NCBI GenBank assembly: GCA_900552915.1 | Contig: USBS01000017.1 | Coordinates: 1 to 20,773, forward strand | Length of the DNA stretch: 20,773 nt | Source: an uncultured Sutterella sp. | Lineage (GTDB): Bacteria; Pseudomonadota; Gammaproteobacteria; Burkholderiales; Burkholderiaceae_F | Direction: 5' to 3' | Shown: positions 6,365 through 14,745 of the stretch, piece after piece | Layout of the letters: every line of letters starts with the position of its first letter | How positions within the stretch are numbered: position 1 is the stretch's first letter | The notes under the pieces: generated by a model | Seen by the model: only the letters and a program-made list of their open reading frames with translations | Databases searched by the model: none | Told to the model about the DNA's origin: nothing | Program-made: the position numbers and the translations under genes

Positions 6365-7511
6365 CCAAAAGCCCATTGCGCTTTATGTGCACTGGCCCTG
6401 GTGCGTGCGCAAGTGCCCCTATTGCGACTTCAATTCGCATGCGCTTGGTACGGGGGTTGATGAGGCCGGCTATATTGCGGCGCTGATGAAGGATTTGGAT
6501 GCGGCCGTCGAAATTGCCGGCCGTCGCCCGCTTTCGAGCATCTTTTTCGGGGGCGGTACGCCGAGTCTGATTTCCGAAAAGGGGTTTGAAGCCTTAATGC
6601 AGGGTATTGTGAGGCGAATGCCCTTTACCGAAGACATCGAAATTACGCTGGAAGCCAATCCCGGCACGCATGAAGCGGCCCGGTTTGCCGCTTACTCTGC
6701 CAACGGAGTCAATCGTTTTTCCATCGGCGTGCAAAGCTTTGACGACGAGCGACTGAAGGTTCTCGGACGTATTCACAATCGTGCGCAGGCGCTTGCGGCG
6801 GTCGAGACGGCACTGAAGCTTGTCGACAATCTCAATCTCGATGTGATGTATGCACTGCCGGGACAGACGATGCAGGGTGTTTTGGCCGATGCCGAAACCG
6901 CTGTTGGTAGCGGCGCGACGCATTTGTCTTTCTATGAATTGACGATTGAAGAAGGGACGGTTTTTTATAAACGCGAGCCTGCCGGCCTGCCCGACAGCGA
7001 TACAGCTGCCGAAATGGGAGAGGCGGTGCAGAGCACGCTTGCCGAGGCCGGCTTTGAGCATTACGAAGTGTCGGGCTATGCTCGGCCCGGGCGCCGCTGC
7101 CGGCATAACCTCAACTATTGGACCTTCGGCGACTACATCGGAATCGGCGCCGGGGCGCACGGCAAGATTACGACCGATGGAGGAATTCTCCGCACCCAGC
7201 GGCGAGCCAGCCCGCTTTTGTACATGGACGATGCCGTAAACGGTCGTTTTGCAACCCAGTTAGGGTTCGTGCTTGTCGATTCGTTGCCTTTCGAGTTCAT
7301 GCTCAACGTTTTGCGTCTATACGACGGAGTGCCGACAACACTGTGGACAGAGGCAACCGGGCTTAACTTCGATGTCATCCGCAAGCGTGTCGAGGATTTG
7401 CGCCGCGAGGGACTGCTCGCCGCCGATCCCGAGCGTCTGGTCTGCACGCCGTTGGGCCGCAATTGGTTGAGCACGGTGCAGGAGCGTTTCCTTCCCGACA
7501 ACGAAGCGTAA
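6351..7511 (+). CDS. hemW: Radical SAM heme chaperone HemW
   Basis: HemW is a radical-SAM-fold protein that binds heme and inserts it into respiratory proteins; it was long annotated as oxygen-independent coproporphyrinogen oxidase. The cluster-binding motif CxxxCxxC is at Cys18, Cys22 and Cys25 (WCVRKCPYCDF). The Phe two positions after the last Cys, where HemN has a fourth Cys, marks it as HemW. Further on are FFGGGTPSL, the EANPG motif, RFSIGVQSF, LNLDVMYALPGQT and the C-terminal HemN-type domain. The GTG at 6351 is chosen because AGGAG lies seven bases before it; a TTG at 6327 would add eight residues with no site. It gives 386 residues, and overlaps the end of rdgB. Confidence 0.92.
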   Translation: MSAASQKPIALYVHWPWCVRKCPYCDFNSHALGTGVDEAGYIAALMKDLDAAVEIAGRRPLSSIFFGGGTPSLISEKGFEALMQGIVRRMPFTEDIEITLEANPGTHEAARFAAYSANGVNRFSIGVQSFDDERLKVLGRIHNRAQALAAVETALKLVDNLNLDVMYALPGQTMQGVLADAETAVGSGATHLSFYELTIEEGTVFYKREPAGLPDSDTAAEMGEAVQSTLAEAGFEHYEVSGYARPGRRCRHNLNYWTFGDYIGIGAGAHGKITTDGGILRTQRRASPLLYMDDAVNGRFATQLGFVLVDSLPFEFMLNVLRLYDGVPTTLWTEATGLNFDVIRKRVEDLRREGLLAADPERLVCTPLGRNWLSTVQERFLPDNEA

Positions 7512-7523
7512 AGGACAAAGCGA

Positions 7524-8738
7524 ATGCTGACATTTCGTTTGGCTGCGGCCATTCTGGCCGGAACCTGTATTCTGTTCGGTTGCAGTACGACGCCGCAGCG
7601 CGAACCGACGGTTACCGAGGGCATTGAAGTCGATCTGCAGGAGCCCGAGACCTTCACGTCGGGCAGTGTACGTTTGCGCTCGGCGCGTTTTTCCGATCTG
7701 CCGGGCACGACAGAGACGGATTGGGAGCGCTCGCTTAACGCCTTTCGGGTGTCGTGTACGAGTATGGGGACGCAGCCTTTGTGGCAGCGCGCATGCGCGA
7801 ATGCTCAAGAAACCCCTACGGGGCTTGCCCGAACCTTTTTCGAAGACAATTTCGATCTCTGGCAGGTATTTTCACTTGAGTCTCCGGATGGGGCCGAGAC
7901 CGATGCGGGGCTCATGACGGGATATTTCGAGCCAATTCTTCGAGCAAGCCGCAAGCGGCACGGGATTTACCAATACCCGATCTACGGTGTTCCCGACGAT
8001 CTGATCACGGTTGATCTCGCGGCCATTCATCCGCAGCTCAAGGGGATGCGGCTGCGCGGGAAATTGATCGGCAACAAACTGGTGCCCTACGACGATCGCG
8101 CGGGTATTGCTGCGCGCAAGGATCTGGAGCAGAAACACGTAATCTGTTGGGCTGACGATCCCGTCGAGGTGTTTTTTCTGCAGATTCAAGGATCGGGTCG
8201 GGTGCTGCTTGACGACGGGAAATTAATTCGAGTCGGTTATGCAAATCAAAACGGGCATCCGTACAGGAGCTTGGGCGCGTGGCTGATTGAGAACGCTGGG
8301 CTCACTCGCGACGAGATGAGCATGCAGCGCATCAAACAGTGGGTGCGCGACAATCCCGAGCGGCGTCAGGAGTTGTTGAACGCAAATCCCAACTTTGTGT
8401 TTTTTGCCGAAAGGGAAGGCTACTCTGCCGATCAGGGCCCGATCGGAGCACAGGGGCTTCCTCTGATGCCAATGGCTTCGGTGGCAGTCGATCGCCGATA
8501 CTGGAAGCTCGGCGTGCCGTTTGTGACGGAGATCGAGCAGACCAATCCGCCGATGGCCTTTGCAAGACCCGTGATTGCGCAGGACACGGGAGGCGCTATT
8601 CGGGGCGTGATCCGCTTTGACTACTTCTGGGGACTCGGCAATGAAGCGGGAGCTATGGCGGGCGGACAAAAGAGCCGGGCGCGCGCTTGGGTCATGGTGC
8701 CCAAAGGTGAAAGTCCGGCTTCGGTGCTTGTGCGGTAG
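7524..8738 (+). CDS. mltA: Membrane-bound lytic murein transglycosylase A
   Basis: MltA is an outer-membrane lipoprotein that cleaves the glycan strands of peptidoglycan, leaving 1,6-anhydromuramyl ends. The N-terminus is a lipoprotein signal with lipobox LFGC (Cys20). The MltA domain shows LMTGYFEPILRASRK, then FFLQIQGSGRVLLDDG and NQNGHPYRSLGAWL. The C-terminal 3D domain has conserved aspartates in AQDTGGAIRG (Asp354) and RFDYFWG (Asp366), the region of the catalytic Asp. The 404-residue length is a little above E. coli MltA. It starts 12 bases after hemW with an AAGGA site and is probably cotranscribed with it. Confidence 0.92.
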   Translation: MLTFRLAAAILAGTCILFGCSTTPQREPTVTEGIEVDLQEPETFTSGSVRLRSARFSDLPGTTETDWERSLNAFRVSCTSMGTQPLWQRACANAQETPTGLARTFFEDNFDLWQVFSLESPDGAETDAGLMTGYFEPILRASRKRHGIYQYPIYGVPDDLITVDLAAIHPQLKGMRLRGKLIGNKLVPYDDRAGIAARKDLEQKHVICWADDPVEVFFLQIQGSGRVLLDDGKLIRVGYANQNGHPYRSLGAWLIENAGLTRDEMSMQRIKQWVRDNPERRQELLNANPNFVFFAEREGYSADQGPIGAQGLPLMPMASVAVDRRYWKLGVPFVTEIEQTNPPMAFARPVIAQDTGGAIRGVIRFDYFWGLGNEAGAMAGGQKSRARAWVMVPKGESPASVLVR

Positions 8739-8787
8739 GACTTGAATTTGTGCCTGTTCGACCTCATATGGCACGGTATGCGACCGC

Positions 8788-8793
8788 TATAAT
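8788..8793 (+). promoter_or_regulatory. Candidate -10 of the erpA promoter
   Basis: A perfect TATAAT lies in the 131-base gap between mltA and erpA, about 77 bases before the erpA start. The -35 region at the right distance (around 8765-8770) is poor, which would suit an activated promoter. No clear IscR-like site was seen here. Confidence 0.45.
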
Positions 8794-8869
8794 GGCGAAA
8801 CTTTGACATCGGATCCGTCGAAATCGGCACAACGTTTGCGGCGGGTTCCAACTGAAGAGAAATTTGACT

Positions 8870-9247
8870 ATGACTGAAGAGAACAAGCAAGTGCAGAACC
8901 CTTCGCCTGAAGAAGCGCCGGCGCCGCTCGTCTTTACCGACGCCTGCGTGGTCAAGGTTAAGGAGCTGCTTGCCGCCGAAGAAAATCCCAACATGCCGTT
9001 GCGCGTGTTCGTTCAGGGCGGCGGCTGCCAGGGTTTCCAGTACGGCTTCCAGTTTGAGGAAAAGCCGGCTGAAGACGACGAAATCATCGAACGTGACGGC
9101 GTGACGTTCCTTGTGGATTCGCTTTCCATGCAGTACCTCGTCGGCGCAGAAATCGACTTCAAGGAAGACCTGGAAGGCTCGCAGTTTGTGATTCGCAATC
9201 CCAATGCGGTCACGTCCTGCTCCTGCGGATCGTCTTTCTCGGTTTAA
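8870..9247 (+). CDS. erpA: A-type iron-sulfur carrier protein ErpA
   Basis: ErpA is an A-type carrier that passes [Fe-S] clusters to apo-enzymes such as isoprenoid-synthesis and respiratory proteins. The three ligand cysteines are present: Cys53 in GGGCQGFQYGF, and Cys117 and Cys119 in SCSCGSSF near the end. The N-terminal 19 residues are acidic and variable. The length of 125 is typical. The ATG at 8870 is taken as start; a TTG two codons upstream is not needed. It is probably monocistronic, with a TATAAT upstream and an intrinsic terminator downstream. Other Fe-S related genes in the window are hemW and mrp. Confidence 0.93.
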   Translation: MTEENKQVQNPSPEEAPAPLVFTDACVVKVKELLAAEENPNMPLRVFVQGGGCQGFQYGFQFEEKPAEDDEIIERDGVTFLVDSLSMQYLVGAEIDFKEDLEGSQFVIRNPNAVTSCSCGSSFSV

Positions 9248-9287
9248 AACCAAAAAGCTCCGAACGCATCGGTGCTTCGATCGGACG

Positions 9288-9318
9288 GGCTCTCGAGTTT
9301 CGAGGGCCTTTCTTTTTG
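9288..9318 (+). terminator. Intrinsic terminator of erpA
   Basis: GGCTCTCG (9288-9295) pairs with CGAGGGCC (9301-9308), with one G-U, around a five-base loop and is followed by TTTCTTTTT. Confidence 0.85.
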
Positions 9319-9481
9319 TTAATGCGCCGATGTTTTTGCTAGTGACGCAAGAAAACGCGCAAAAGCCTGTAATTCAGCGCGTAGGACGCAAGCTGATTGC
9401 CAGGCCGACCATTACAATTCGAAATATCTGTTGGAAGAATCTGCCTGAAAACAAAGCGCAGACCACTTTAGGAGAGTCTCT

Positions 9482-10747
9482 ATGAGCATTCTGTCCTGGA
9501 TTGCCGTTGTAGTGATCTTTGCGACCATCTGGGCGCTTGTGAAGCGCTGGGAAACACGCCTTGTGCTTATCGCGGCCGGCCTGTTCCTGTGCGTCATCAG
9601 CCTGCAGCCGATGATGGGTCTCAACCAGTTCGCCAAGTCGATGACGAACAACTCGCTCATCATGGCCATTTGCGGCTCGATGGGCTTTGCCTTTACGGCC
9701 ACTTACACGCAGTGCGACCGCTCGCTCGTGCACTATCTGGCTGCCCCGATCCGCGGATTGGGCATTTTCCTGATCCCGGTCTCGACGATCATCACGTTCT
9801 TCGTGAACATCGCTATTCCGTCGGCAGCGGGCTGCGCCGCCGCCGTGGGCTCCACGCTGATTCCGCTGATGCTGCGCGCCGGCATCAAGCCTGCCGCCGC
9901 CGCTGCCGCGGTGCTCGCCGGCACGATCGGCTCCTATCTCTCTCCGGGTACCTCTCATAACCCGTTCGTTGCGAAGATGGCCGGCATGGATGTGATGGAA
10001 TTCATCGGCACGCATACCTACTACTCGCTCATGTGCGGCGCGATTCTTGTGGTCGGCACGACCATCGTCTGCATGCTGATGGGCGACGGCAAGGGCGACA
10101 CGAACGCTCAGGTTGACGAATCCAAGCTCAAGAACGAAGCCTTCACCCCGAGCCCGCTGCGCGCCATTGTGCCGCTTATCCCGATCACGATTCTGGTCGT
10201 CGGCAATATGTGGGTTCCGGCCATCAAGATGGGCGTTGCGCAGGCTATGTTGATCGGCGCGATCTGCGCTCTGGCCGTTTCTCTGAGCAATCCGCAGGAA
10301 TTCTCCAAGAAGTTCTTCGACGGCATGGGCAAGGGCTATGCCGACGTGCTCGGCATCATCATTGCCGCCGGTGTTTTTGCTGCCGGCTTGCGCGCCACGG
10401 GGCTTATCGATACCTGTGTTGAAGCGCTGAAGGACTCCAACGATATCGCTCGCTGGGGTGGCTCTATCGGTCCCTGGATCATGGGCGTGATCACCGGCTC
10501 GGGCGACGCGGCTACGTTGGCCTTCAACGAAACTGTGACGCCGCATGCCAAAGACTTTGGCATGACGATCGAGGGGCTGGGCGGTCTGGCATTCTTGACG
10601 GGTGCTCTCGGCCGCACGATGTCTCCGCTTGCCGGCGTGACGATTCTTGTCTCGGGCATCGCGATGGTCAATCCGCTTGATGTGGTCAAGCGCACCGCCA
10701 TCCCCTGCTTCGTTGCAGTGCTTGCCTGTGCTCTGCTGATGGTCTAA
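9482..10747 (+). CDS. dcuC: DcuC-family C4-dicarboxylate carrier
   Basis: This is a 421-residue, very hydrophobic inner-membrane protein with about 10-12 membrane segments. It resembles anaerobic C4-dicarboxylate carriers of the DcuC family, which move fumarate, malate or succinate, usually with succinate efflux during fumarate respiration. The C-terminal third is the most telling: a KGYADVLGIIIAAGVFAAGL segment, ITGSGDAATLAF, and LGRTMSPLAGV followed by NPLDVVKRTAIPC all match DcuC layout. The N-terminal half has the IPSAAGCAAAVGSTLIPLMLRAGI segment followed by SYLSPGTSHNP. It is shorter than E. coli DcuC (461). An AGGAGAG site precedes the ATG. It sits between two terminators, so it is a single-gene unit. 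The exact substrate is inferred. Confidence 0.85.
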   Translation: MSILSWIAVVVIFATIWALVKRWETRLVLIAAGLFLCVISLQPMMGLNQFAKSMTNNSLIMAICGSMGFAFTATYTQCDRSLVHYLAAPIRGLGIFLIPVSTIITFFVNIAIPSAAGCAAAVGSTLIPLMLRAGIKPAAAAAAVLAGTIGSYLSPGTSHNPFVAKMAGMDVMEFIGTHTYYSLMCGAILVVGTTIVCMLMGDGKGDTNAQVDESKLKNEAFTPSPLRAIVPLIPITILVVGNMWVPAIKMGVAQAMLIGAICALAVSLSNPQEFSKKFFDGMGKGYADVLGIIIAAGVFAAGLRATGLIDTCVEALKDSNDIARWGGSIGPWIMGVITGSGDAATLAFNETVTPHAKDFGMTIEGLGGLAFLTGALGRTMSPLAGVTILVSGIAMVNPLDVVKRTAIPCFVAVLACALLMV

Positions 10748-10766
10748 CGACTCAATCGAAGCGAAA

Positions 10767-10793
10767 GCTTGAGGCGCGTTTTGTGCCTCAAGC
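10767..10793. repeat. First hairpin after dcuC
   Basis: GCTTGAGGC (10767-10775) and GCCTCAAGC (10785-10793) make a perfect 9-bp stem. It lacks a T-run and stands just before the real terminator; it may protect the mRNA 3' end. Confidence 0.6.
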
Positions 10794-10800
10794 AAACCGA

Positions 10801-10849
10801 ACCGGACTCTGCGACGGCAAGTTGGAATTGCCGTTTGAGTCCGGTTTTT
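10801..10849 (+). terminator. Two-tiered intrinsic terminator of dcuC
   Basis: An outer stem ACCGGACTC/GAGTCCGGT (10801-10809 with 10837-10845) encloses an inner stem CGGCAA/TTGCCG (10815-10820 with 10828-10833) and is followed by TTTT. The next gene's ribosome binding site starts only a few bases later. Confidence 0.85.
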
Positions 10850-10863
10850 GTTAGCAGGAGACG

Positions 10864-11676
10864 ATGGTGAAAACGATTTCTCTATTACTGATCGGCTGCG
10901 TCTTTTTGAGCGGTTGCGCAGTGACTTCTCAGACCCAAAACGGCCAAGTCTTAGGATCTGGGCAAACGTCGGCACAGCAGCTTGCAGGGTCGGTTTCGGC
11001 GGCCGCGGAAGTTGTGACGCCCCGTATGCTTTTTGAAAGTGCAATTCGTCTCAACAGCGTGAACGAGCGCGGTTCGAGTTATTACGTGCTTTTCAGTCCG
11101 GACGGCAAGCTCGCGTATCTCTATTCCAACAATGGAAAAACCGTTGAAACGCTGCAGCGGAGGACACTGCCCACCGGCACAAGTGTCTGGAACGTTGAAG
11201 ACGACGACACGAAAAATCTGAAGCAAACGGAAGGGCTTTGGACGATTGAAAGGCGCATGAAGCTTTTGGCTGTTCAGCCGAAGGTCGATGTCGATCAATC
11301 TCTGGGCGGTTGGATTGAGGAACGATTTGAGGGCGTGCTGCCGGCGGCATCCTGTCCCGGCATTCGCTACAGCTTGACTGTTCGTCATCGCGAACACAGC
11401 GGCGACGGTGCCTATCATCTTGCGATGACGTACTTGGAAGCTGAAAACGGGAAAGACGTTACGTTCGAATCCGTCGGCCGGCGCTTGACACAGCGCGGAA
11501 CGCCGGATGATGCCAATGCTACCGTCTGGCAGCTGATCGACGACAACGGGAAGATTCAGGCGAATTTCCGCTTTGACTCCAAGGAGCAAACATTAACAAT
11601 GCTGCGCGCCGACGGAATGCGCATTCCGTCATCCTTGAATTACACACTCAAGCGTGTTGACACGACCAAAAAATAA
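10864..11676 (+). CDS. Lipoprotein with an NlpE-like C-terminal domain
   Basis: The 270-residue product begins with a lipoprotein signal (lipobox LSGC, Cys18). Residues about 45-140 are not recognised. The C-terminal part, from LPAASCPGIRYSLTV (about residue 160) to SSLNYTLKRV at the end, matches the layout of the NlpE N-terminal domain: a small beta-barrel with a CXXCxGI loop, a GxYxLxxTYL strand, and a closing LNYTLKR. Here the first Cys of the CXXC is Ala, so the copper/redox pair is broken. In E. coli NlpE senses envelope and lipid-attachment stress through Cpx; that role cannot be assumed. AGGAG sits only three bases before the ATG at 10864, so the GTG at 10867 may be the true start. The cyclase gene follows after five bases. 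Confidence 0.7.
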   Translation: MVKTISLLLIGCVFLSGCAVTSQTQNGQVLGSGQTSAQQLAGSVSAAAEVVTPRMLFESAIRLNSVNERGSSYYVLFSPDGKLAYLYSNNGKTVETLQRRTLPTGTSVWNVEDDDTKNLKQTEGLWTIERRMKLLAVQPKVDVDQSLGGWIEERFEGVLPAASCPGIRYSLTVRHREHSGDGAYHLAMTYLEAENGKDVTFESVGRRLTQRGTPDDANATVWQLIDDNGKIQANFRFDSKEQTLTMLRADGMRIPSSLNYTLKRVDTTKK

Positions 11677-11681
11677 CAGCT

Positions 11682-12314
11682 ATGGAGAGCATCGTTGATC
11701 TGACGCACCGCATCGATGGCGCGACGCTGCCGTATCCGGGTGATCCGGCGCCGGTTTTTGAATCGGCTGCACAGATTGACTCCGATGAGTGCCGAGTGAC
11801 CAAGGCAACGTTGGCTACCCACACGGGCACGCATGTGGATGCTCCGGCGCATGTAATGTCTGCGGGGCGTTCCTTGACGGACTATCCGCTTGATGCTTTC
11901 TTCGGAACAGCCTGTTTGGTTGATGTGCGCGATTGCGCGGGCACAGTTGACGCTTCGGTGCTTGAAGGCATTTCGAAGTGCGACTGGCTCTTAGTCTGTA
12001 CGGGACAAAGCCTCAAGTGGGGAACGTCCTCATACTTTCGGGACGGTCCCGTGTTCACGGAGGCTTTCGTCAGGCGTGCGGCGGAGCTCGTACGCAAAGG
12101 CATCGCCCTGGATTGCTCAGGATTTGATGTTGAGGGTGTCCGTCTGCATCGGATCTGGTTTGCGGCGACAGATGCTCTTATAGTGGAAAATCTTGCCGAT
12201 ATGGAGCATCTGCTCGGTCGTACGATCCTTCGGTTTGCGGCTTTCCCGATGAAAATCGATGCAGTCGACGGGGCGCCCGTGCGGGCGTTGACTGAGCTGA
12301 GGATTGAGGAGTGA
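11682..12314 (+). CDS. Cyclase-family metal-dependent hydrolase (kynurenine formamidase-like)
   Basis: This 210-residue protein belongs to the cyclase/KynB family, metal-dependent hydrolases that include bacterial kynurenine formamidase. The metal-binding signature HTGTHVDAPAH lies at residues 47-57, preceded by LPYPGDPAP and followed by TACLVDVRDC and the GIALDCSGFD segment. Bacterial KynB is of similar length. No tryptophan-catabolic genes (kynA, kynU) lie nearby, so the substrate is uncertain and no symbol is assigned. It starts five bases after the lipoprotein gene without a strong ribosome binding site, suggesting coupling to it. It ends just before a hairpin shared with convergent metG. 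Confidence 0.85.
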   Translation: MESIVDLTHRIDGATLPYPGDPAPVFESAAQIDSDECRVTKATLATHTGTHVDAPAHVMSAGRSLTDYPLDAFFGTACLVDVRDCAGTVDASVLEGISKCDWLLVCTGQSLKWGTSSYFRDGPVFTEAFVRRAAELVRKGIALDCSGFDVEGVRLHRIWFAATDALIVENLADMEHLLGRTILRFAAFPMKIDAVDGAPVRALTELRIEE

Positions 12315-12323
12315 AAAACGAGA

Positions 12324-12355
12324 AGCGGCCCGTACTCTCTCAAATACGGGCCGCT
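12324..12355. terminator. Hairpin terminator between the cyclase gene and metG
   Basis: AGCGGCCCGTA (12324-12334) pairs perfectly with TACGGGCCGCT (12345-12355), an 11-bp stem with a 10-base loop. On the minus strand TTTTT follows a few bases after the stem; on the plus strand CTTTAGCTTT follows. It probably serves both convergent genes. Confidence 0.7.
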
Positions 12356-12377
12356 GAAGCTTTAGCTTTGGTGCAGA

Positions 12378-14516
12378 TTAACGCAAGCGCATGCCGGGTT
12401 GAGCGCCTTCAAACGGCGTCACGAGATACACGCCGGCGCCCTTGTCGGACTGGTAGCTGGCGGCAAGAACCATGCCTTCGCTCAAACCGAAGCGCATCTT
12501 GCGCGGTGCAAGGTTGGCAATCATCACGATGAGCTTGCCGACAAGTGCTTCGGGCTGATAGTAGGCCTTGATGCCGGCAAAGACCTGACGGTTGCGTCCG
12601 TCGCCGATGTCGAGCTCCAGGCGGATGAGTTTGTCTGCGCCTTCGACATGCTCGGCCTTGACGACGCGCGCAACGCGCAAGTCAATCTTGGAGAAGTCGT
12701 CGATTGTGCAAATGTCGGCCACAGCCTCCACTTTGCTCTCTTCGGAAGGGGAGGCAGCGCTCTGCGCAGGCTTGGCTTCGCAAGTAGCGGGCTTATCCTG
12801 AGGTTTCTTGGCGGGTTTTTCGCTCTTGACCGCAGCCTTGTCGGGATCGGGCAACAGCACGTCGAGTTGCTTTTCACGGTCCACGCGGCCCATCAGGTGC
12901 TCGAACTTCGCAATCGGGCGTTCGCTCGAAAGCGTTTCATTGACGCTCGCCCAGTTCATGCTGCCGCAGTTAAGGAACTTCTCAACGCGTTCGGCTGTAG
13001 CAGGTAGCACGGGCTTCAGATAGAGCGTGAGCAGACGGAAGCCTTCCAATGCCACGGAGGCAACGTACTGGAGTTTCTCGGCTGCCTCGGGGTTCTTGGC
13101 AAGCTCCCAGGGCTTTTCACGGTCGACGTACTCGTTGATTACGTCGGCAAGCTCCATCACGCGGCGCATGGCGCGGGCGTATTCGCGATTTTCATAATCG
13201 TCGCGGATGCCGTCGGCGGCACTGCGGATGCCGACAAGAATTTCGTCCTTCATGGCGGCGTCCGAGACGCGGCCTTCAAAACGCTTGAAGATGAAGCCTG
13301 CGGCACGGCTGGCAATGTTGACGTATTTGCCGATCAAGTCGGAATTGACGCGTGCCTGGAAGTCGCCCTTGGTGAAGTCGACGTCTTCGACGCGGCTGTT
13401 GAGCTTGGCGGCCAGGTAGTAGCGCATCCATTCGGCGTTCATGCCCAAGTCGAGATAATCGAGCGGGCTGATGCCGGTACCGCGCGACTTGCTCATCTTC
13501 TGGCCGTTGACGGTCATGAAGCCGTGCACGTTCACGTGATCGGGCACACGGTAGGGTGTGCCGGCAAAGTGCAGCATGGCAGGCCAAAAGAGCGTGTGGA
13601 AGTAGATGATGTCCTTGCCGATGAAGTGAATCTGTTCGGTGTCGGGGCGAGAGAGCTCGGTGACGAAGTCGAGCCCGTTTTTGGCGCAGTAGGCCTTAAA
13701 GCTCGCGAGGTACCCGATCGGAGCGTCGAGCCACACGTAGAAGTACTTGCCCGGAGCATCCGGAATTTCAATGCCGAAGTAGGGCGCGTCACGCGAAATG
13801 TCCCAATCGGCCAGATTGCCGTTGAGCCACTCTTCGTCCTTGGCGAGCACTTCGGACTGCACGCGGGCTTTGCCGTCGGCTCCCTTTCCGGTCGTCCATT
13901 CGCGCAGGAACTGCTGCGAGCGCGGATCCGACAGACGGAAGAAGTAGTGTGTGGAGGTCTTGAGGACCGGGACGGAACCGGAAATGGCGCTGCGCGGTTC
14001 AATCAGATCCGTCGGCGAATAAACCGAGCTGCACTTTTCGCATGAGTCGCCGTACTGATCCGGGGCGCCGCACTTCGGGCACGTGCCCTTAATGAAGCGG
14101 TCGGCAAGGAACATGCCGACTTCTTCGTCGTAGAACTGTTCGATGTCGGTGGTGTAGATGAGCCCCGCATCTTTCAGACGGCGGTAGATGTCCTGAGAAA
14201 GTTCGGTGTTTTCCGGACTTTCCGTGCAGTGCCAGTGATCGAACTTGATGTAGAAGTTGTCCAGGTACTGCTGGCGGCCGGCGGAGATCTTGGCGACGAA
14301 TTCCTGCGGCGTAACGCCCTGCTTCTTCGCGGCGATCATGATCGGTGCGCCGTGAGCGTCGTCAGCGCACACGAAATGCACGTTGTTGCCGCACATTCGC
14401 TCGTGGCGCACCCAGATGTCGGCCTGGATGTACTCCAGAATGTGGCCGAAGTGGAAGGCGCCGTTTGCATAAGGCAAAGCGGTGGTCACGAAAATATTGC
14501 GCTTGGCGTTGCTCAT
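12378..14516 (-). CDS. metG: Methionyl-tRNA synthetase
   Basis: MetG charges tRNA-Met with methionine using ATP. The 712-residue protein has the class I signatures HFGH (residues 22-25, HIGH motif) and KMSKS (340-344). A zinc knuckle holds Cys146, Cys149, Cys159 and Cys162 (CPKC and CEKC). After the anticodon-binding helical domain a linker rich in Lys, Ala, Pro and Glu (about residues 560-600) leads to a C-terminal tRNA-binding OB domain (IDLRVARVVKAEHVEGADKL, ending PGMRLR), which makes the enzyme a dimer in E. coli. The ATG at 14516 is chosen because MSNAKRNIFVTTALPYANG starts like homologues; 24 further upstream residues are not family-like. Confidence 0.96.
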   Translation of the reverse strand: MSNAKRNIFVTTALPYANGAFHFGHILEYIQADIWVRHERMCGNNVHFVCADDAHGAPIMIAAKKQGVTPQEFVAKISAGRQQYLDNFYIKFDHWHCTESPENTELSQDIYRRLKDAGLIYTTDIEQFYDEEVGMFLADRFIKGTCPKCGAPDQYGDSCEKCSSVYSPTDLIEPRSAISGSVPVLKTSTHYFFRLSDPRSQQFLREWTTGKGADGKARVQSEVLAKDEEWLNGNLADWDISRDAPYFGIEIPDAPGKYFYVWLDAPIGYLASFKAYCAKNGLDFVTELSRPDTEQIHFIGKDIIYFHTLFWPAMLHFAGTPYRVPDHVNVHGFMTVNGQKMSKSRGTGISPLDYLDLGMNAEWMRYYLAAKLNSRVEDVDFTKGDFQARVNSDLIGKYVNIASRAAGFIFKRFEGRVSDAAMKDEILVGIRSAADGIRDDYENREYARAMRRVMELADVINEYVDREKPWELAKNPEAAEKLQYVASVALEGFRLLTLYLKPVLPATAERVEKFLNCGSMNWASVNETLSSERPIAKFEHLMGRVDREKQLDVLLPDPDKAAVKSEKPAKKPQDKPATCEAKPAQSAASPSEESKVEAVADICTIDDFSKIDLRVARVVKAEHVEGADKLIRLELDIGDGRNRQVFAGIKAYYQPEALVGKLIVMIANLAPRKMRFGLSEGMVLAASYQSDKGAGVYLVTPFEGAQPGMRLR

Positions 14517-14586
14517 TGTTCGGTTTGATAGAAGAGTTTTCGAAAATAACGGCCGCACGTTTTTAGCAAATGCGGCGCAAACAAAC

Positions 14587-14616
14587 ATTTTACCGCCGCG
14601 AGACTGACCTCAACAA
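14587..14616 (-). promoter_or_regulatory. Candidate metG promoter
   Basis: On the minus strand TTGTTG (14616-14611) and TAAAAT (14592-14587) are separated by 18 bases, about 70 bases before the metG start. The -10 is good, the -35 only fair. Confidence 0.35.
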
Positions 14617-14745
14617 CGTGTTTTTCTGCGTGGCAAACGGGATCGAAAGCGTTCTGAAGATCACTGTGCGTCGGAATCTGTCGCTCATGATGATATGTTG
14701 CGTGTGACGCGTTGCAGAAACACCAAAAATGAGAGAAAAAGAAAA

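Noticed and set aside
8621..9253. A 210-codon minus-strand frame opposite mltA/erpA
   Set aside because: It runs across two genes and the intergenic promoter; shadow of ErpA codon bias.
9374..11044. A 556-codon open frame on the minus strand opposite dcuC
   Set aside because: It is very rich in Arg, His, Gln and Ala with no recognisable motif, and lies antisense to a clear membrane transporter and its terminator. High GC at third codon positions explains the opening.
12399..13007. A 202-codon plus-strand frame opposite the 3' part of metG
   Set aside because: It is antisense to the well-conserved tRNA-binding domain of MetG and has no identifiable motif.
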